From contig CP099418.1 in NCBI GenBank assembly GCA_024114885.1, positions 1,178,001 to 1,242,000 of the forward strand: a DNA stretch of 64,000 nt, given 5' to 3'. Positions 10,451 through 22,093 of this stretch are shown here, piece after piece (the first letter of the stretch is position 1; the number at the start of each line of letters is the position of its first letter). The notes beneath the pieces were generated by a model that was given only the letters and a program-made list of their open reading frames with translations, was not told the origin of the DNA and ran no database searches. The translations under genes and the position numbers were made by a program. This DNA is from Septoria linicola (Eukaryota; Ascomycota; Dothideomycetes; Mycosphaerellales; Mycosphaerellaceae).

Positions 10451-12308
10451 GTGAGGTCTGCTCATGAATCCACCATGCGAATTCTGCGCTCCATCGCACG
10501 CAGAGAGCATGAACCCAAACCCGCCGTCACCCGAGGATGCTCTTCGTACTTGCAAGACATGCTTCTAAGTATCGACCACAAGAGTATTGTGCTGTAAGCC
10601 TCTACCACAGCGCTTCTGCTGGACGGCTGGACAGCTCGCTATACCCTGGAGATCGACGTCGTCAAGTGACAACTCTGGTACTGCGTCCGCTAGTCTTATT
10701 GCGGCATTTAATGAGTGCGTGGTACGCATATTGACGACGCTGCTGGCTGCCAGCAATTACATATGGCTCAGACTGTGTAGAGGACGTGTCTGTCCCTCTT
10801 GGGTGTGTTGAGCTGTTTCAAAAACATGCCGCATCGCTAGGCCGAAGTGTTGCGCACGCCAACTGGTCGCATTGAGGTCGTTGATCGGGATTTGGAAGAA
10901 AGTATGAAGCTTGCAATGCGATGCAATGGTGCTCGCAGGTCACTATCGACTCGTAAAACAATCTATTGAAGCGAGATCACGAGAGAGTATTGGAACATTG
11001 CGTCCTGGTAGTCGCAAAGGGCTGCACGTGGACATGAAAACTATGAAAACCATCTCCATGATATTCGGCGTCCTTAGTACAACGTAGACAGCGTCTAGAT
11101 TGTTCTTGACATACACACCGTCCATAAGGCGAAGTCGTGGCTTGGTGGAAAACTATCTTCCTCCACAGTGCCTGCCATGCTCTTTCCTAGTCAAGCATCT
11201 ACGCGGTGTCCAATACCAAGCACACGCGGTCGTGGCTCTACGCGACACTAGGCATCGCCGATGTGGAGATGCGTGCATCTGCGCCTGGGCGAGCCTCAGC
11301 TCGGCCCGCCACAACGAGAAGGACAAAGCTCGAAACGGGATATGCACGGCGTTTGATCGCCATCCCTCGACCACATGGAGTAGAGAGAAGCGCCAAATTC
11401 GGACAGATTCTGATGCCGGCTCGACACTTTTCACCTCTCTGCACAACAATCCCAGCAGCCTTATCGCGCTGTCAAAATCGATAGCGGTCAAGAGATCTCT
11501 TTGCCACCCGAGCCTTGAATGCAGATTTCGAGAATGTCACCAGGAAAGTTCCACGAGCCAAGAGGGCCTACAGCAATGCTTCCCGAGATGCAAGACCACA
11601 ACTGACCGATTCCTTGTTTTGTTCTGGACGAGTGGTGATGCCATCGTCTTGGTGAAAGGACGGTCTGCAGGACCTACCAGCCGATGCGCACGGTACGCGT
11701 GTAGAGTTCGAGCTGGCTTCGTGGCCGTTAACCTTAACTTTTGCAAAATATGCACCCAGCGATTTGGAACCTCGCGGTCAAAGCACGCATGGTGCATTCA
11801 TCGTATTCACTCCATTTGACGTCGGAGCATCGTGCAAATACATCTTAAACAGAGCCATTTGTGAAGGAATGCCTCGAATGATATCTGCCGCGATTGCAAG
11901 CGTGGAGCAGAACCATACAGACACAGCATTCGCAAACAGATGGGCCTGTTGCGAACCAAGATCAGATCATCATTTTGGCTTTCCCTTCTGGGGTGCCGCA
12001 ACTCTACTCATTGACAGCATTGACTTCGGAGCCAGTGCACCACGCCGTCGACCCGAGTCCCTTTTGGGCCACACTCCAGATGTCAACGACGGCACAGCGG
12101 TTGGCACTGCTAGGCCAGCCCTCAACACGAGGACCAAAGGTAAGTAGCTGGCTAGTCCACACAGCGATTTCTTACGTTCTTTCATTGCCTGCACCTCTCA
12201 ATCATCGGACTTTAACAGACTTACCATCACGTCGGTCACTTCAGTACGAAACGACGAATAGGCGATCTCTATCATCTTCGCCTCTGAACACAGCTACCAC
12301 CCACCGCA
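10451..12308. other. Long intergenic region, no supported gene
   Basis: About 1.85 kb. A 239-codon open frame at 11100-11819 has no recognisable motif, and a frame of 112 codons opposite it is likewise featureless, so neither is called. The last 300 bp before 12309 are the likely promoter and 5' UTR of the next gene. Confidence 0.5.
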
Positions 12309-13397
12309 ATGGGCTTCATCTCATGGCTTCAGTCTCTGCGAAGCAAGAACCATGCAGATTCTGTTCCATCGACTTCGACATATCAACGAGCAAATCGAAC
12401 ATCCACCTTCAACAATACCCATGCTCCTTCAGATCGCAAATCTGCTCGCACCAGTGCGACGTGGCACCAGGACGATGTCGATCAAAAGAATGACCGCCGA
12501 AGAAGTAGAGGCTTCAGTCTCTCACGACCAAAGTCGGCACATGGCAGCAATCGTCGCAGCTGGTTTGGCGGTCGTCCCGACGTCGATGAAGATGTACCAG
12601 AGGTGCCCAAAGTAGCACGAGATATCCCACTCAGCGAATTTCCATCCGGCCATGCGAGTCAATCTTCCCGCCCAGCCAATAACCGCAAATCATCAAATCG
12701 CAACCACGATGGAAGAGGACCCGTAGAAGCACTACCATCACTTCCAGCAATGCCCGTAGCCGCTGGTCAATCTACTCAGCCAGCCACATCATACTTGCCA
12801 GCAGACCGAAGGAAAAGTCGACGAACATCAACCCACACACTTCAACGACAGCCAAGCATGAGTAGTATCAAATCGAAGAGGAGGTCTCGTTCCTCATTCT
12901 GGAAATCATCGAATCCAGACGACTCTGAATCTGATGTCCCACCTGTACCCGCACTTTACCGGGGTGAATCTTCGGAATCTGTTCGACAGCACACTTCTGA
13001 AGAAAGCCTCCGCGTGTCTCGTCACCCTACACGCACCGAAGAGAGCAGCAAGAAGCCACGTCCACTTAGTGTAGTCAGCACTGCATCGCGGAAGTCGTAC
13101 AGGCCAAAGTCTGCCGCGAAAGGCTTTTTGAACTCTACCAATGGCGCCTCCGAAGAATCGCGGAAAAGCTTTAGGAAGTCCTTCAACATGGAAGATGGAA
13201 TGGATAAGATGGACATGGTCTGCTTGACCGAAGAGCAGCGCATCGAGTGGGCGAAGCTGATGAAAGGAGACATCAAACTTGGGGATCTAAACAGACCGCT
13301 GCCAGCTTCAGAGTCAGTCGATACCGATCAGCCTGCTGACCGCAAGTTTTCGAACTCACAAGCTCTGGCGGCGCTCGAGTTTGGCACAGCACGATGA
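12309..13397 (+). CDS. Ser/Arg-rich disordered fungal protein
   Basis: The 362 aa open frame starts with MGFISWLQSLRSK and is almost wholly low complexity: rich in Ser, Arg, Pro and Thr, with RRSRGFSLSRPKS, KSKRRSRSSFWKSS and many RxxS sites that could be phosphorylated by AGC-type kinases. The only ordered-looking piece is the C-terminal CLTEEQRIEWAKLMKGDI, with a probable amphipathic helix, followed by LGDLNRP. The start is supported by a purine at -3 and an A-rich leader. I do not recognise a function. The bias and long open frame make it a real gene of the lineage-restricted disordered class; nuclear or cortical localisation would be a guess. Confidence 0.75.
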   Translation: MGFISWLQSLRSKNHADSVPSTSTYQRANRTSTFNNTHAPSDRKSARTSATWHQDDVDQKNDRRRSRGFSLSRPKSAHGSNRRSWFGGRPDVDEDVPEVPKVARDIPLSEFPSGHASQSSRPANNRKSSNRNHDGRGPVEALPSLPAMPVAAGQSTQPATSYLPADRRKSRRTSTHTLQRQPSMSSIKSKRRSRSSFWKSSNPDDSESDVPPVPALYRGESSESVRQHTSEESLRVSRHPTRTEESSKKPRPLSVVSTASRKSYRPKSAAKGFLNSTNGASEESRKSFRKSFNMEDGMDKMDMVCLTEEQRIEWAKLMKGDIKLGDLNRPLPASESVDTDQPADRKFSNSQALAALEFGTAR

Positions 13398-13792
13398 GAC
13401 TGATATGCATATTACGATTTATGGGCCTTTCGTTTGTGGCATTTGAGCGATGCATGGGGGGAAACGTGACAGACTTCTCACATGTATAACGATGACAGTC
13501 GGAGAACTGGACAGCTACAGATATAGACCAAGACTATTTGGACAGCTCAATTCTCGTTTATCATTGCAGACTTCGACCCATGACTATGCTCACCTGAATA
13601 TGTGCATATAGCAGCGGTTAAATTCGTCCCGGCTGAAAGACAGCGCTCTCGGCCCAAATCTGGTACGCACACAGTACTACCACTACCACTTGTGGCTATT
13701 GTCGGCACATCTGACTTCAACCCTCCAGCATTTCATACCACAAGGCAAGTCTGTTTTTCACGACGTCGATTGATCGACAAGGAACGCACAAT
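13398..13792. other. Intergenic, promoter of the SDR gene
   Basis: Just under 400 bp between two genes on the same strand. No repeat or ORF of note. Confidence 0.5.
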
Positions 13793-14770
13793 ATGGGTCG
13801 AGACAACGACTTCGCAGACCAAGTTATTGCCATCACAGGTGGGGCCTCCGGAATCGGCCTCTCAACGGCTCAGATCCTACTCTCCAGAGGCGCCAACGTA
13901 GCGATTGGCGATATTGATCATGCGGCTCTCTCTCAAGCGAAACAGTCGCTGCAGCCGCAGGAGAAAGTTCTGTGCACGAAGTTGGATGTTTCGAATCGAT
14001 CGAATGTGGACTCTTGGATCGCTGAGATCAAGAACAAGTGGGGCAGACTGGATGGCGCTGCGAATTGTGCTGGAGTTATAGGAATGTAAGCTGTCGTTCG
14101 ACTTCTTTGGCTATGATTTGCTCGATCCTACTTTGTGCGAATGTAGTAGAGAGCTAATCAGCAATTCGTTGTGTAGACATCATGGTACGAGGAAAGTGGA
14201 AGAGCTGGACGATGGGCAATGGGACTTGATCATGAGGATCAATTTGACAGGTCAGTGTCACAATCATCTTTCGGTCATGAAAACCTTTTGTTCATCGGAG
14301 TACTGACAATGAGTGTGAATCAAGGCATGATGTATTGTATGCGCGCCGAATTGCAGCATATCTCCAGTCCTGGAAGCATTGTCTGTGTAAGCTCTGTCCA
14401 GGGGACCCTCGGCTTCGCTGGACATGCGGCATATTCAGCAAGCAAACACGGTGTTCTTGGTCTGGTAAAGAGTGCTGCAAAGGAGGTCGGCGAACGCGAT
14501 GTTCGCGTCAATGCTGTCACACCAGGTGAGTAGACCAATACAGCTGATGTTTCATTCGGCGCTAAGTGATTCACAGGATCGATACAAACGCCGCTCATGG
14601 ATAAGCGTAATGCACTTGAGGGCGTAGACGCCAACGATATGCACCCAACTCCTATAAATAGACTAGCACGAGCTGATGAAGTCGGAAAGCTGATCGTGTG
14701 GTTACTCAGCAGTGAAGCGAGCTTTGTTACAGGAGCTACGTACGCTGTTGATGGAGGTTGGGCGTGTTGA
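13793..14770 (+). CDS. Short-chain dehydrogenase/reductase
   Basis: Four exons (13793-14085, 14177-14250, 14325-14525, 14577-14770) encode 253 aa, a classical SDR length. Seen motifs: TGGASGIG cofactor loop at residues 16-23; GDID after beta-2, where an Asp indicates preference for NAD(H); ANCAGVIG (NAG-type motif, Asn-Cys-Ala); RINLTG; catalytic Ser in VSSVQG; YSASK with Tyr and Lys of the active site; and PGSIQTPLM. The end, ATYAVDGGWAC, is typical of the family. It is probably a cytosolic alcohol or sugar dehydrogenase; the substrate cannot be read from sequence. Its stop lies only 16 bp from the stop of the convergent GH43 gene, so the two 3' UTRs must overlap. Confidence 0.9.
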
Positions 14771-14786
14771 AAGGATCGTGATGGCC

Positions 14787-16106
14787 TCAAGCTTGGGGCT
14801 GGGCTAAGGACAATCGACCAGCATCATCATACACGAGCTCTCGGATCTTGGCTGATCTAAGGTGATTCTTGCCTGAGATAGAAGTGTCATGGTAGCAGAG
14901 CCACCATTTGCCCTATCGTTCGTCAGCTGTGGAGTGGAGGTATTGGCAAGCACTCGAGATGGACGTACCTTGAATTCCACGATCGAGTGATGTGTCGTCC
15001 AGCCTTCCACAGGCTCAAGTATTCGCCCTGCGTATTGGAAAGGACCAGTTGGCGAGTCACTGATAGCATAGCAGATGTAATGAGTGTCTCCGGTCGAGTA
15101 GCTGAAATAGTACTTGTCGCCGCGACGATGCATCCTGGAGCAGTCAGTACTTGCCAAAGAGAACACGTTGGACACGTACCATGCGGCCTCGAAGAAGCGT
15201 CTATCGTGCTTGCTGGCATGTATAGGCGTGCCATCCTCATCGTTGATGACTAGGTCCTGCACATCGCCAACAAAGCTTTTCATGTCATCGCTGAGCTTTG
15301 CGTATTTCGGCATTAGGGCGGCCTCATCACCACTCGCTTCCATTGTCTGATATGTCTCGCGATCGAAAGTTCCAGATCGCCAACACTGCCATTCTCATTA
15401 GTTCAGGTCTCTGCCGCATGTGCTCTTGCGTACCTGTAGCTGTCCTCCCCAAATACCGCCGAAGTACAAATATGCCTATGCGAGATCAATATAGTCCACA
15501 ACGATGTGAATGATCAACTAACCTGGGAGTCCTCATCAATGAACACAGCTGGGTCGATCGAATAGCTCCCAGCTATGGGCTCCTTGTCTGGTACGAAAGG
15601 TCCTTCTGGCTTGTCGCTAACGGCGACACCTATTCTAAATATACCGTCGTGGTCTCGAGCCGGAACTTCCAACATATCAGCAGTGCACATTTTGTGTCAT
15701 CCGTGGAGTACTGACAGAAGAAGTAGTATTTTCCATGTTTGGAACCACAATCTGGAGCCTGCAACCATCAGTCATGGCTCGAAACCTCATCAGACAGAAA
15801 GACTGACCCAAAGCTGCTTGGATGCCCACTCCACATCAGCGACCTTGAATGCAACTCCGTGCTTCGTCACTGGTCCTCCAATCTCGTCCATGGACAGCAC
15901 GTGGTAGTCGGCCATGTCGTATTGTGACCCATTGTCTATTGTTTGAATGAGCAGGCTGCTAGCACGTACATCCGAATTCGCATACCATCATCAGGAATAT
16001 CTGTCTGTCGATCGTGTGAACCATATATGTACAGCTTGTTGTTGAAGACTCGTCCGCTTGGGTCCGCGAAGAAGTCATCTTGCACTAATGCTCTCACGTC
16101 TGCCAT
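14787..16106 (-). CDS. Glycoside hydrolase family 43 (beta-xylosidase/arabinosidase type)
   Basis: Eight short exons join to a GH43 five-bladed propeller enzyme without a visible signal peptide, so it likely acts inside the cell on imported xylo- or arabino-oligosaccharides. The three expected acidic residues are present: base Asp in DFFADPSG near the start, the second Asp in YSIDPAVF, and acid Glu in RRFFEAAWMH. Other family pieces are NNKLYIYGSHD, FKVADVEWASKQLWAP, KYYFFFPARDHDG, VAVSDKPEGPF, LYFGGIWGGQLQ and KYYFSYSTGDTHYICY. The last exon reads GKWWLCYHD to the stop at 14787. The start at 16106 gives MADVRALVQDD; an upstream exon cannot be ruled out. The intron inside FFEAAW|M is 45 nt, a multiple of three, and stop-free. 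Specificity within GH43 is not determined. Confidence 0.85.
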
Positions 16107-17284
16107 TATGAATCAGAAAGATACTATTTGAGCGTCAAGTTATTCATACGCGGCGCACTATATAACTTGCACTCACTATGAGCCTTGTTAGTACTCGTTG
16201 CATTGTGGCTAATGTTCGACTCACGTGGTCGGCTCGAGACGTGCCTTGGCATGAGGAGATTCTGCCTATAGCCTATAGTCCACAGCGCGACTTTGCCTCT
16301 GGAGCTCTTCTTACAATGGTGAGGCATATGAGCACGTTCTATTAGTCACTAGTGGCTGGTTAGACGCATATGCCTTTCGTACGGACGGTGTCTAGGACAG
16401 AAATGCCACAGAGGAGCCTGAGTTTTGCAACTGCGAAGTGATCGGACGCAGGTTGACGCGGATACCCGAAGCAGTATCCTCTCCTACCAGTCTAGAATCG
16501 AGGATGGCGCTTCGTCGAAAACGACAGAAAGCTGGCACAAGCCTCGCATCGTTGCGGATTCGCCTCGCTCTGGTCTCGCATACAATGTCGGTGCGCGACA
16601 ATGCTCAAGGTGCTCTACGCGGAAAGGAGTGAAGCATCAGCTGAGATGCATCACGCTACGGGCCTCGGTGCACCCTCGACTGATGTTGATGAAGATGGAA
16701 ACGACTTACAATTCCCAAAAGTGTCAGGCCACCAACTCATTGCCAAGCGTTTCCCCAAGCAGCATCCATGTGAGCACATCAATCTGTGCAACGCCAATGC
16801 ATTAGATATAGTGGAGATCTCTTCCAAGATCGGACTATGTCACCACTTTGGTTGTGATCACTCATGACTCTAGCCTCATTCTCACAAGTCTCGCCATCTA
16901 CAAGAAACACGAGTCCTGGCGAATGTGATTGCAGATCTGGAGAATGCATTGCAGGACACCATGCGATCCAAATAGAGAGCGTCGCCAGCATCTCTCTATA
17001 GATTCCCTACTTTCTACACAAGTGCAAAAGCTGGCTGAAACTGCCCGTGTGCTGGATTTGGCAATAGCATACCATGCCTCGCAGGACTGGAATACTGTTC
17101 AGCCTCACATGCCAGTCTTGCTGAAGGATGCCAAATCTCTATAAAGTACTCTTCCGTTCAAGTCCTGCCTCCAAACCACATTCTCACAGTCCTTCGCTTT
17201 CTGCACTTCGTCACTCGTTCCACTCGTCCTTCGATCTCACTCACTCGCTTCATCCTTGCAACATTTCCATCACCAACCGCCAAC
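16107..17284. other. Intergenic, no supported gene
   Basis: About 1.2 kb between divergent GH43 and cutinase genes. Open frames up to 126 codons show no motif. The stretch 17150-17280 is CT-rich, with many TCACTC and TTC runs just ahead of the cutinase start, as in many highly expressed fungal promoters. Confidence 0.45.
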
Positions 17285-18685
17285 ATGATGTTCTTCTCGC
17301 AGGCTGTCATCGTTGCTTACGCTCTCCAAGCAGCAGCTGCACCAATCGAAGCAGAGAAGCGCCAGCTATCTGGATTTGGATCGGGAGGTTCGATCCCTTC
17401 CCTCCCTACTGGCGGACTTGGGGGCTCTGGAAGCCTGAGCGGCCTTGGTGGAGGTTCTAGTGGAAGCCTCGGTGGTCTCAGCGGTCTCAGCGGAGGCTCC
17501 AGCGGGCTCTCTGAGCTTTCTGGGCTTGGAAGACTCACTTCTGGTGCCGACAGCAGCTCGATGCCCTCTGGCACTGCGAAGAAGCGACAGAGCTTCGGAG
17601 GTCTGGGCTCGTTCACAGGCGGAACGGGAGCTAGTAGTGGCTTTGGAGGTCTTGGTTCCGGCACCTCTGGCTCGAGCAGTGGACTCAGTGGGCTTAGCGG
17701 CCTCAGTGGGCTTAGCGGCCTCAGTGGGCTGGGAGGCTCGTCCACGGGTCTTTCTGGGCTCGGGGCGTCATCTTCTGGCCTCTCGGGGCTCGGAGCCACG
17801 AGCACTGGATCTAGTAGCTCGGCTTCAACAGGTAAGAAAGCTGCGCTCTCATAGCAGTGATGAGACTCGCTACCAGTGCGAACGTCAAGCTAAACTTCTG
17901 CCAGGAACGAGTGCATCGTCCGGCTCATCTGGAGGTGGCAGTGGCTGCCGTGCTCTCACACTAGTCTTCGCCAGAGGCACAGGTGAGATGGGAACTATGG
18001 GCACTGTAAGCGGCATAATCGCGACATACTGACATTTTGAGCTTGGACTGACTATGCTCCGCAAATCAGGTCGTCGGTCCTCCTCTGACTAGTGCACTCG
18101 AGAGTGCGCTCGGCGCTGATCAAGTCACATCCGAGGGAGTCGACTATCCTGCTGACGCTGGAGGTAATGCAAACATGGGCGCCTCCGGTGGTCCTGCGAT
18201 GGCTTCTCAAGCCCAGGCCGCGTTGAGCTCTTGCCCAGACACGAAGCTAGTGCTGGCTGGCTACTCGCAAGGCGCAATGGTCGTGTAAGTGTAGCTGCCT
18301 GATCGTTCGAGTGCTGGGACTGTGCTGACACAGCTTTGCAGTCACAATGCCCTCAAGACTAGCGATTTCGATGGCTCTCAAGTCGCCGCTGTCGTGGCCT
18401 TTGGCGACCCATTCAACGGCCAGGCTTTCGAGGGCGTTGATGCCTCAAAGGTCAAGGTGAGTAGTATCATATGTGTCTCAGGCCTGGTGCATGCTAATCC
18501 AGGTATAGGAATTCTGTGGCTCTGGAGATTTCCTCTGCTCTAGTGGTAAGTCTGCTCAAGGATTCAGGGCGCCGAAATGAAGCTCACCACGTCTAGGCGG
18601 CACAACCGGCTCCGGAACCCACTTGAACTATGGCGGCGATGCGGAAGCTGCGGCGCAATTCATTGTCGGCGCAGTGGGACTATGA
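17285..18685 (+). CDS. Cutinase with a Kex2-bounded Gly/Ser/Leu-rich repeat region
   Basis: Six exons (17285-17831, 17905-18005, 18070-18284, 18342-18456, 18509-18545, 18597-18685) encode 367 aa. A signal peptide (about residues 1-19) leads to a KR site at EKRQLSG; a second, AKKRQSF, follows about 75 residues later. The segment between and after these sites is built from SGLSGLG-type repeats. The catalytic domain starts at CRALTLVFARGTGE and carries the cutinase triad: Ser in GYSQG, Asp in CGSGDFLC, His in GTHLNYG. Four or more cysteines match the family disulfides. The enzyme should be secreted and hydrolyse cutin or related polyesters. The repeat region is much longer than the usual short propeptide. 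The first two codons are both ATG; either could start. Confidence 0.9.
17684..17730 (+). repeat. 18-bp tandem repeat inside the cutinase gene
   Basis: Two exact copies of an 18 nt unit (17684-17701, 17702-17719) plus a partial third copy encode LSGLSG repeats. Looser copies flank it on both sides, so the number of repeats probably varies between strains. Confidence 0.85.
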
Positions 18686-20309
18686 TCAAAGACCTGCTTC
18701 AACTTCATCTTGCAAAGCTATAAATCGTTGTTCTGTCGGCGTTATAGATATCTCCGGCTGGCCAGTAGAAATCTTGCTTCTGTTTTAGTATAGTTTGTGT
18801 GTGATCGACTTGTAACTAGTGGCAGCATCTGGGATTGCGCCTCTTTGAAAACAACGAACAGCCTCATCTGGTATTTGCTTTTCCAGGAGATAATCGTGCC
18901 TCGTTAGGAAGACAAAGAGTGCCATCACCATAGCACGTGTGCTGTTCGTAACGATAGTCTGACCTCCGATACCCCTGCTATCCAGCGTACGATCGTATAA
19001 TCCTTACCGCGAACTAATTGCACTGCATCTGAAAGAGGAAATATGAAGCTGTCCCACTTGGAGAATTAGGCGAAAGACTGGTCCTTTTGTCTGCTACCAT
19101 ATCTCTCAACATTCCCGCAATAGCAGACGCGCATGTTTGTAACATGTACCGCAAGGCTCAGCATGCCAGCTGTCGTCGACGAGTTCTGAATGGTGGACCC
19201 TGTTGCGATTGTCAAAGGGCGCTTTGCGTTTTCGTGCAAAACGGCGCCAAGTGCCGCGTCAAGCTATTGGCTTCCCTTGGCCGGCTCGGTCAGTCAATAA
19301 ATGCTGATGTGTAGATCGTGGAGGGCGCACCAGCAGACCAGCAGATTCACATCACACAGAGACCATTTACGTATGCCAATAGTCTCGGAATGGCGAAGTT
19401 GATTCCATACTTCCGCGGTGATTCTCAAGAAATGCAATTGTGAGTCGGCCTTCAGAGACAGAATTGGTAGTCATACATCATGACTCGGTTCCGCTTGCAG
19501 GTCCGACTTAGGTACGGCATGATCGAGGTGCGTTACCTTTCATGGCATGGTCATCGGTGATAGCACGCGACACAGCACGACAAACGATGGCTACCGTCTG
19601 GGCTGAGTTCGTGATTACCATTGGCACGAGTGGCGCTTGTTGCCAATGGAGTAGTGTTGAATTGTGTATGAGCACGCCGCATTCTTGGAACTTGTGAGCG
19701 ACAGTCGGACTGATGAGAGTATTGCTCGGCGACGAGTCATCAGGAGGCATATGGCTGACGCTGACCAAGGCCATCACGAGCACGGTGCCAAGTGTATCTC
19801 CGACTCTGTGCAGAAGGCGACGAGGTGCCGTGTCGTGTTCACAAGAAGAAAGAATCTTTGCAGGTGGGTCAGCGCTGTGATCGCCTTGGCAACGACCTCA
19901 GGACCTTCTCACCGAGCCTCCGCCGTCGTGAGATTGCTGGTGCATATCGTCAAGAAATGCAGCGTCGCCATGCCGGCAGCAGCGTTTGGGAGCGGCGCGG
20001 CAGTCCGAATGCGCGTCGCAGCTCTCTGGCACGTCTGGGCAGGCCAATGAGCTCTGCAACGGAGATCCATGGACAAAGAGGCCAAGATCGTGCTCTTTGA
20101 CTCGCCAAATCCGCCAAGGGCTTGGTTTGTATCCAAGAACTCGTCGTCGCGGCTGGTGGACGGCAATGTGATACATATGAGTTGGCGGCGTCCTGTGCGT
20201 GCTCTTGCACCATGTCGCCGCTGCCTTGCACTGTTGATGTCGAACAAGCACATCGCCATCGCTCACCAACCATAGCGCCCTTGTCCTCCAAAGCTGGGCA
20301 GCCATTACC
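18686..20309. other. Intergenic, no supported gene
   Basis: About 1.6 kb. Many overlapping short frames on both strands at 19.7-20.3 kb reflect high GC rather than genes. No domain, repeat or RNA gene was recognised. Confidence 0.45.
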
Positions 20310-21239
20310 ATGACCACCTCTAGCCGGTCACCAAGACACGACAGTGACACCAACGAACCTGCGATAAGGGACCCCTTTGCGACTCCGCCGATTGTCTACT
20401 CCACGCTACCAGCACGACCAGAGCCAGCAGCATACGTCGACAGTCACGAGCGATCCATTGGTCATAGCAGACCAGCGTTGCCGCACACACACTCTCAGCA
20501 TGATTCGGAGACATTCCCGACCAAGTCGGCCTCCATGTCCTCGGCAGGCACCAAATCGACCACTCCTACATCTTCGATTGATCTAGAAAAGGCTGGCGGC
20601 TTAGGACGAGAGGAGGGACTGTCCAGGAAGCAGCGTCAGAGCAATCGAGACCCTGAAAAAGCAGTGTACAGCCCGTCGCGACATTCACGGTATTCGCGAG
20701 AGCGGTATCCGGGTGACGATAACGGTCGTCGTGTCGCCTACCTTGAGGACGAAGATATGGAAGAAAGTCAGCACGTACAGGAGGAAAATGCACTGAAGAT
20801 TCTCCTCTTTCTTGCTGGACCGTGCGCAATCTTGTCTTTCTTGAACGCACTCTGGACGATTCTATCATTGGTTATCACTCTCATGACCCAGCCCGTGCGA
20901 CTTTGTGCTCGCAGACCTAGCTTTAGCCAACAGCTTGGTGGTCTGGTGGGTCCAGCGTTGAACCTGCAGCTGAAGAGCATCTTCACGCCCTTGCCTCCAC
21001 ACGCCGACGAGGATACATCATATCGGTCAGGTATGCTTGTGTTGGTGATGCTGCTGTCGCCATTCCTCAGCATGGCCATGATGCTGGCGGCCTGGGTCGC
21101 AGCGATCTATTGGGTGTCGTCTGCGGTTGTGGGAGATCCCGCCGGCCTAGACAAGCGTGATGATGGACGAGAGACGGTATTGACTCTTCGCAAGTGGTGG
21201 GAGAACTGGCTCGTGAAGAGCATGAGGGAAGAGACATGA
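20310..21239 (+). CDS. Fungal membrane protein with disordered N-terminus
   Basis: The single-exon gene encodes 309 aa. Residues 1-155 are polar and disordered with many Ser, Pro, Arg and His (for example YSPSRHSRYSRERYPGDD) and an acidic EDEDMEE patch. Two hydrophobic segments follow: ILLFLAGPCAILSFLNALW with its extension to about residue 192, probably a hairpin or two helices, and LVLVMLLSPFLSMAMMLAAW extending to about residue 275. The tail KWWENWLVKSMREE is amphipathic and cytosolic in this model. I do not recognise a family name; the layout is that of conserved hypothetical membrane proteins of filamentous ascomycetes. The start has an in-frame ATG following TTACC. Confidence 0.75.
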   Translation: MTTSSRSPRHDSDTNEPAIRDPFATPPIVYSTLPARPEPAAYVDSHERSIGHSRPALPHTHSQHDSETFPTKSASMSSAGTKSTTPTSSIDLEKAGGLGREEGLSRKQRQSNRDPEKAVYSPSRHSRYSRERYPGDDNGRRVAYLEDEDMEESQHVQEENALKILLFLAGPCAILSFLNALWTILSLVITLMTQPVRLCARRPSFSQQLGGLVGPALNLQLKSIFTPLPPHADEDTSYRSGMLVLVMLLSPFLSMAMMLAAWVAAIYWVSSAVVGDPAGLDKRDDGRETVLTLRKWWENWLVKSMREET

Positions 21240-22093
21240 TGCAGAACCTACAGAGCTCAGCATCTGCGATGGTTCATTTGTGCTGTTGAATTAGCGAGGC
21301 GCTGGCGGCGTTATGATTGATTATCGATACCAATCTGTTTGTAGAGATGTACGATGTGCTGCTCTTGCAGCTGATGAATACGCTACAGTTCCAACATGTC
21401 ATACACGTCGATAGCTCATGGCATAGCTGACGAGCTCGAGTATTGCAACGGGTCAGAGACGTGTCGTCAAGGCCAGTCTCGCGCTTTTGAGACCTATAAG
21501 CGAGAGATCGTCGAATATCTCGAGCGGCAGAAATCCACCAGTTTCACATGTCTGGACTGCGTAGATTAGATCGCAGTGATCACTCAATGCTTTGCCTGTC
21601 TCGGCCGGAATGCTACCATTGCTCAGTGATATCGTCTCGCCCATGATGCGAGTCACACAAAAGCATTTATGCAATCGCGAACGTGAAACTGGTCGGGCTC
21701 TGGAAAGTGAAGGCCGTTGTTGCTCGGGATGACGCTGTTGTTTATATTGGCTGCCCCAGATCCCTGCAGGAACGCCTCATTGTTTGGAGTTGGGCAACAA
21801 CGACCTGCTCGTTTCTGTTTTCGTCCTTTCCTCCTCATCACCATACACGATCTCAGAGTCCACTCGTTATCTCACTGCAACCACGGCAATAGTTTCTGCG
21901 TGCATCACTCCACGACGGCCCACGATCGTCGACCAGCATTGTCGCGGCCACTAGAGGGGTTGGTCAATCCCGAGCATGATACCGTGTGTCCGTCCCCGCT
22001 GACGACTGATGGAATGCAGCAGCCATAATTGTGCAGCACCAACTGCGCCAGCTCGCACGAGTGACCTGGGCATTTAGTGGCCTTCTCAGCACG
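21240..22093. other. Intergenic, promoter and 5' UTR of mob1
   Basis: About 0.85 kb between same-strand genes. No supported gene; open frames on both strands lack motifs. Confidence 0.5.

Noticed and set aside
11100..11819. 239-codon open frame on +
   Set aside because: No motif, no codon pattern like the confirmed genes, and other long frames overlap it on the opposite strand; likely GC-driven.
17317..17805. 162-codon Pro/Glu/Leu-rich frame opposite the cutinase
   Set aside because: It is the antisense shadow of the Gly/Ser/Leu repeats.
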